Shown in pieces: positions 61,514 through 64,000 of a DNA stretch of 64,000 nt (positions are counted from its first letter, which is position 1; each line of letters starts with the position of its first letter). The DNA comes from Candidatus Binataceae bacterium (GTDB lineage: Bacteria > Desulfobacterota > Binatia > Binatales > Binataceae), in contig DASRHP010000012.1 in the NCBI GenBank assembly GCA_035650475.1, forward strand, positions 174,059 to 238,058. The letters run 5' to 3'. Under the pieces are notes generated by a model. The model had not been told where the DNA came from. It saw only the letters and a list, made by a program, of their open reading frames with translations, and searched no databases. The position numbers and the translations under genes were made by a program.

Positions 61514-62395
61514 CTACACCGGCCGCGACGGTTCTCCAGCGTGATGGGTTTCGCCCAGCACGGCGTCGCATCGCCGGCGTGCCTCGTCCGCCACAGCAGC
61601 AAGCTCGGCGAAGGGCGGGATATGGTCGTCCCATTCGATAAGCGTCGGTACATGGCCGAAGCGGCAGACCGCGTACTCGTAAAGCTGCCAGACCTCGGGG
61701 CGGATCGGATGATCGTGGGTGTCGAGCAGATAGGCGCCGTGATCGCTGTGGCCGGCAAGATGGAACTGCACGACGCGGGCGGGATCGATCGCGTCGACGT
61801 AGCGGCGCGGGTCGAAGCGATGGTTAAAGGCATTCACGAAGATGTTGTTGATGTCGAGTAGGATAGCGCAATCAGCCTCTTCGGCGACCGCGCCGAGGAA
61901 TTCCCACTCGGCCATCGTCGAAGCACGAAACCCCAGGTAGCTCGAGACGTTCTCAATCAGGATCGTCTGCTCCAGGATTTCCTGCACCTGGCGCAGGCGC
62001 GCGGCGACGTGGCGCACGACTTCGTAGGTATAGGGCAGCGGCACGAGGTCGTGCAAATTGCGTCCACCGGTGCCGGTCCAGCACAGATGGTCGGAAATCC
62101 AGGCCGGCGCAAACCGCCGCGCCGTATCGCGCAACGCCTCGAGGTAGGCACGGTTGAGCGGGTCGGTCGAGCCGATCGACAAACTCACGCCATGCATCAC
62201 GATCGGGTAGCGCGCGCGCACGCCTTCGAGCACCTCCAGCGCGCGCCCGCCCTTGACCATGAAGTTCTCCGAGATGACCTCGAACCAGTCGATCGGCGGG
62301 TGAGGCTGCGATGCGTCCGGGTCGAGCACTTGCGCATAGTGGGGCCGGCGCAGGCCGACACCGAAGCCCAGCGGTGCGAACGCGGAGCGCTTCAT
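61514..62395 (-). CDS. MNIO (DUF692) multinuclear non-haem iron enzyme, BufB/MbnB-like
   Basis: A 293-aa TIM-barrel DUF692 protein, the family that modifies cysteines of peptide precursors using a multi-iron centre (MbnB, BufB). Visible ligand motifs are YPIVMHGVSLSIGS, WISDHLCWTG, TILIENVSSYLG, DINNIFVNAFNHRFD, FHLAGHSDHG and LIEWDDHIPPFAEL, carrying the conserved His, Asp, Glu and Asn residues. GGAGT stands before the ATG. It is 61 bp downstream of a six-cysteine precursor, as expected for its substrate. The usual partner protein (MbnC or DUF2063 BufC) is not found next to it. The modified product is probably metal-related, but this is inference. Confidence 0.92.
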   Translation of the reverse strand: MKRSAFAPLGFGVGLRRPHYAQVLDPDASQPHPPIDWFEVISENFMVKGGRALEVLEGVRARYPIVMHGVSLSIGSTDPLNRAYLEALRDTARRFAPAWISDHLCWTGTGGRNLHDLVPLPYTYEVVRHVAARLRQVQEILEQTILIENVSSYLGFRASTMAEWEFLGAVAEEADCAILLDINNIFVNAFNHRFDPRRYVDAIDPARVVQFHLAGHSDHGAYLLDTHDHPIRPEVWQLYEYAVCRFGHVPTLIEWDDHIPPFAELAAVADEARRRCDAVLGETHHAGEPSRPV

Positions 62396-62456
62396 CGCCA
62401 GACTCCGCGAGGCGGCGCGCCGCGCACAACATCGCCGCCGCGCGCCCCGCGCAAGC

Positions 62457-62741
62457 TCACGACTTCTTCTCAGGCGGCGCGGGATGGCCGCCCTTGTCAG
62501 TGCACTCCTTGACCGACGCCGTCGTTACCCATCCCTTGCCTTTGCACGAGTTTTGTCCCATGCAGGAGTTGGTCGCGCTCGCGCACGAGCTCTGCCCCTT
62601 GCAGCTGTTGCCACCGATACACTTGACCTGGCTCGCGCTCGACCCGCTGCTAGACCCGTTCTCGGCGAATGTCGGATTAGCTAGGAACATCGCGCCGACC
62701 GCCGCCGCCAACACCGCGCCGGTGAGTGTCTTGCCGTTCAT
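62457..62741 (-). CDS. exported six-cysteine bufferin-like precursor peptide
   Basis: A 94-aa protein. A Sec signal (TGAVLAAAVGAMFLANPTFA) ends near residue 26. The mature part has cysteines at 41, 47, 53, 60, 66 and 80 with the repeated unit CxGxNSCKG (41-48 and 60-67), and the segment GKGWVTTASVKECTDKGG is conserved in similar precursors I recall beside DUF692 genes. GAGGAG precedes the ATG at 62741. It is the substrate candidate for the MNIO enzyme, by analogy with bufferins, in which cysteines become thiooxazole-like metal-binding groups. The peptide would act in the periplasm, possibly as copper buffer. Confidence 0.82.
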   Translation of the reverse strand: MNGKTLTGAVLAAAVGAMFLANPTFAENGSSSGSSASQVKCIGGNSCKGQSSCASATNSCMGQNSCKGKGWVTTASVKECTDKGGHPAPPEKKS

Positions 62742-63111
62742 CCGTGGTCTCCTCTTCTGTTCTGCCGCGGGTCCGCGTCGCTGCGGTTCCCGCCGCGCCC
62801 GCTGCTTTGACCAATCCAAAGGCTCGGCGTGTGGAACCGAGGCCGGCCTCGTACGCGTTGAACACCCTGAGATATGGCGAGCGTTCCTTGCCGCCTGACC
62901 GGCGCGCTCCGCTCCCCCTGACAGGCAAAGCATAGGCCTGCCGATGGACCGGGTGTCAATAACACGCAGCCTCTCCCGCCTGTGTTGCGCGACAGCCTGC
63001 AGCCGCTTGCGGTCGCAGAAATCGGCGCGCGCTCGTGAGGTTGGGGGAACTTTTCCGCCGCATAGGCGATTTACTCAGCGGCCGATGCTATATGTTGGTG
63101 CTCCGTTGGAT
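62742..63111. promoter_or_regulatory. divergent regulatory region between the MNIO locus and an ECF sigma gene
   Basis: About 340-370 bp separate the leftward precursor gene from the rightward ECF sigma gene. Pentamers of the ECF -35 type occur: plus-strand GGAAC at 63046-63050 (followed after 16 bases by CGAT) and minus-strand GGAAC at 62883-62887, with others at 62786-62790 and 62833. Chance occurrence is possible, so the sites are candidates only. No gene is supported in the region. Confidence 0.3.
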
Positions 63112-63687
63112 ATGGGGGAAAAAGGGGGCACCGGAAGAGAAAAGCGCGCGCTCTTCGAGCGCGAGGCGTTGGCTCACGTCGACGCCCTGTACTCGGCGGC
63201 GCTGCGCCTTGCGCGCAATCCCGACGACGCCCGCGACCTGTTGCAGGAGACCGTGCTGCGCGCCTACCGCTTCTTCCATCAGTACACCCCGGGCACCAAC
63301 TGCCGCGCGTGGCTGCTCACCATCCTGTACAACAACTTCCGCAACGGCTACCGCGGCGGCTCGCGCGAGATGCTCGCGGCAACCCCGGAGGACTTCGAGC
63401 GCGAGCTGGAGGGAGCCAGCATGCGCGCTGACCGAGCCGCCGACAATCCCGAGGCGCTGCTCGCCGAGCAGATCCTCGACCATGAGGTGGCGGCCGCGCT
63501 CGACGCGCTGCCCGCCGACTTTCGCACGGTCCTGATCCTGGTCGACGTCCAGGAGCTCAACTACCAGGAGGCCGCGCAGGTGCTCGGATGCCCGATCGGC
63601 ACCGTCAAGTCGCGGGTTTCGCGCGGGCGCCAGATGATGCGCAATGCGCTGGCGGCATTCGCCCGCAAGCGCGGGATCACCCGGTGA
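63112..63687 (+). CDS. ECF-subfamily RNA polymerase sigma factor
   Basis: A 191-aa ECF sigma factor with sigma2 (LYSAALRLARNPDDARDLLQETVLRAYRFFHQYTPGTNCRAWLLTILYN) and sigma4 (ALPADFRTVLILVDVQELNYQEAAQVLGCPIGTVKSRVSRGRQMMRN) domains joined by a short linker. It is of the RpoE/SigR type paired with zinc-binding anti-sigma factors. ATG 63112 is taken; an in-frame ATG at 63085 would add nine residues, and neither has a clear Shine-Dalgarno. A GGAAC element lies upstream (63046). It is 40 bp before the anti-sigma gene and divergent from the MNIO locus. Confidence 0.93.
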   Translation: MGEKGGTGREKRALFEREALAHVDALYSAALRLARNPDDARDLLQETVLRAYRFFHQYTPGTNCRAWLLTILYNNFRNGYRGGSREMLAATPEDFERELEGASMRADRAADNPEALLAEQILDHEVAAALDALPADFRTVLILVDVQELNYQEAAQVLGCPIGTVKSRVSRGRQMMRNALAAFARKRGITR

Positions 63688-63727
63688 GCCGGATGCAGTC
63701 GGGGCCGTGTTGCGTGTATAAGGCTTG

Positions 63728-64000
63728 GTGAAAGCCGTGAACTGCGAGGAGTACATTGCTAACTGCCTCTCAGCCCACGCCGATGGCGAGCTGACGCCCG
63801 AGGAGGAGCGTGCGGTTGCCGACCATCTCGGCCACGGGGTCGACGACGGATGCGCCGCGTGCCGCACGCGCCTTGCCGAGGAGCGCCTGCTTAAGGCGCT
63901 GATCCGCCGCCACGGCGCGGCCCAAGCGCCCGAGGAGCTGCGCGCTCGGCTGAGCGCCGCGCTCGACGGTCTCGATCGCGAAGCCGGGGCGCGGCGCTCC
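63728..64000 (+). CDS. zinc-finger anti-sigma factor, 5-prime part
   Basis: The frame starts at GTG 63728 and is open to the window end (91 codons). It begins NCEEYIANCLSAHADGELTPEE, and has DHLGHGVDDGCAACRTRLAEERLL, a His-x3-or-more-Cys-x2-Cys zinc-binding site like zf-HC2 (mycothiol/RsrA-type) anti-sigma factors, then a helix-rich region. It would bind and inhibit the sigma factor encoded just upstream and release it on thiol or metal stress. The C-terminus, including any membrane span, lies outside the window. The start lacks a strong Shine-Dalgarno, and the alternative GTG at 63737 is equally possible. Confidence 0.85.
   Translation, partial: MKAVNCEEYIANCLSAHADGELTPEEERAVADHLGHGVDDGCAACRTRLAEERLLKALIRRHGAAQAPEELRARLSAALDGLDREAGARRS

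Overview
The window is high-GC, densely coded bacterial chromosome. I recognise about 60 genes on both strands and no rRNA, tRNA, CRISPR array, insertion sequence or phage. The mix is dominated by CoA-linked and oxidative catabolism: CaiB/BaiF CoA-transferases, acyl-CoA dehydrogenase, MaoC hydratases, luciferase-like monooxygenases, xanthine-dehydrogenase-family molybdoenzymes, DUF35 with a thiolase-like protein, and ring-cleaving dioxygenases. That repertoire resembles uncultivated soil lineages such as Candidatus Binatia (Desulfobacterota_B). This placement is inference from gene content only.

Layout. 0-10.4 kb: unlinked housekeeping and accessory genes (CapA fragment, DUF364 protein, nitroreductase, MgtC/DUF4010 membrane protein, malic enzyme, response regulator, gentisate-dioxygenase-like cupin, amidohydrolase, orphan Flp pilin), with a gene-poor stretch at 6.2-7.1 kb. 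10.7-17.8 kb: a leftward beta-oxidation-like cluster (LLM oxidoreductase, CoA-transferase, acyl-CoA dehydrogenase, two-subunit MaoC hydratase, amidase) facing a second LLM gene. 18-21.3 kb: polymer-fold membrane protein, glyoxalase-fold protein, SGNH hydrolase. 21.5-31.2 kb: a rightward operon with a PaaA/BoxB-like diiron protein, a three-subunit molybdenum hydroxylase, an acyl/aryl-CoA ligase, a second Mo large subunit and a NirK-like copper protein. 31.2-34.5 kb: a leftward electron-transfer/export module (MauG-type dihaem peroxidase, Tat-exported phosphoesterase, monohaem cytochrome c).

34.7-38.9 kb is an aerobic benzoyl-CoA (box) cluster, boxR-boxC-boxB, with TGCA-type palindromic operators in front of boxR and boxC and no boxA. 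39.1-45.0 kb adds a 2-aminophenol-1,6-dioxygenase-like pair (AmnB-like catalytic, AmnA-like degenerate), an MBL hydrolase, a berberine-bridge-type flavoprotein, and a DUF35 plus thiolase-like pair lacking catalytic cysteines. An alpha/beta hydrolase at 45.2 kb is split by an in-frame TGA. 46.1-54.3 kb holds a DUF1329 protein, two CoA-transferase-like genes without the usual catalytic Asp, a secreted beta-helix protein behind an AT-rich island, a lipoprotein methyltransferase and an enoyl-CoA hydratase.

54.6-59.9 kb is a PaoABC-like, Tat-linked periplasmic aldehyde-oxidoreductase operon with two membrane proteins upstream and a 69-aa cysteine-rich protein downstream. 61.5-62.7 kb is a small MNIO (DUF692) locus with a six-cysteine exported precursor, bufferin-like and without its usual DUF2063 partner. 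It is divergent from an ECF sigma factor and its zinc-finger anti-sigma factor, which is cut by the window end. The strongest leads are the box operators, the MNIO peptide locus, the two molybdenum large subunits sharing one electron-transfer pair, and the enzyme-like proteins that have lost catalytic residues.
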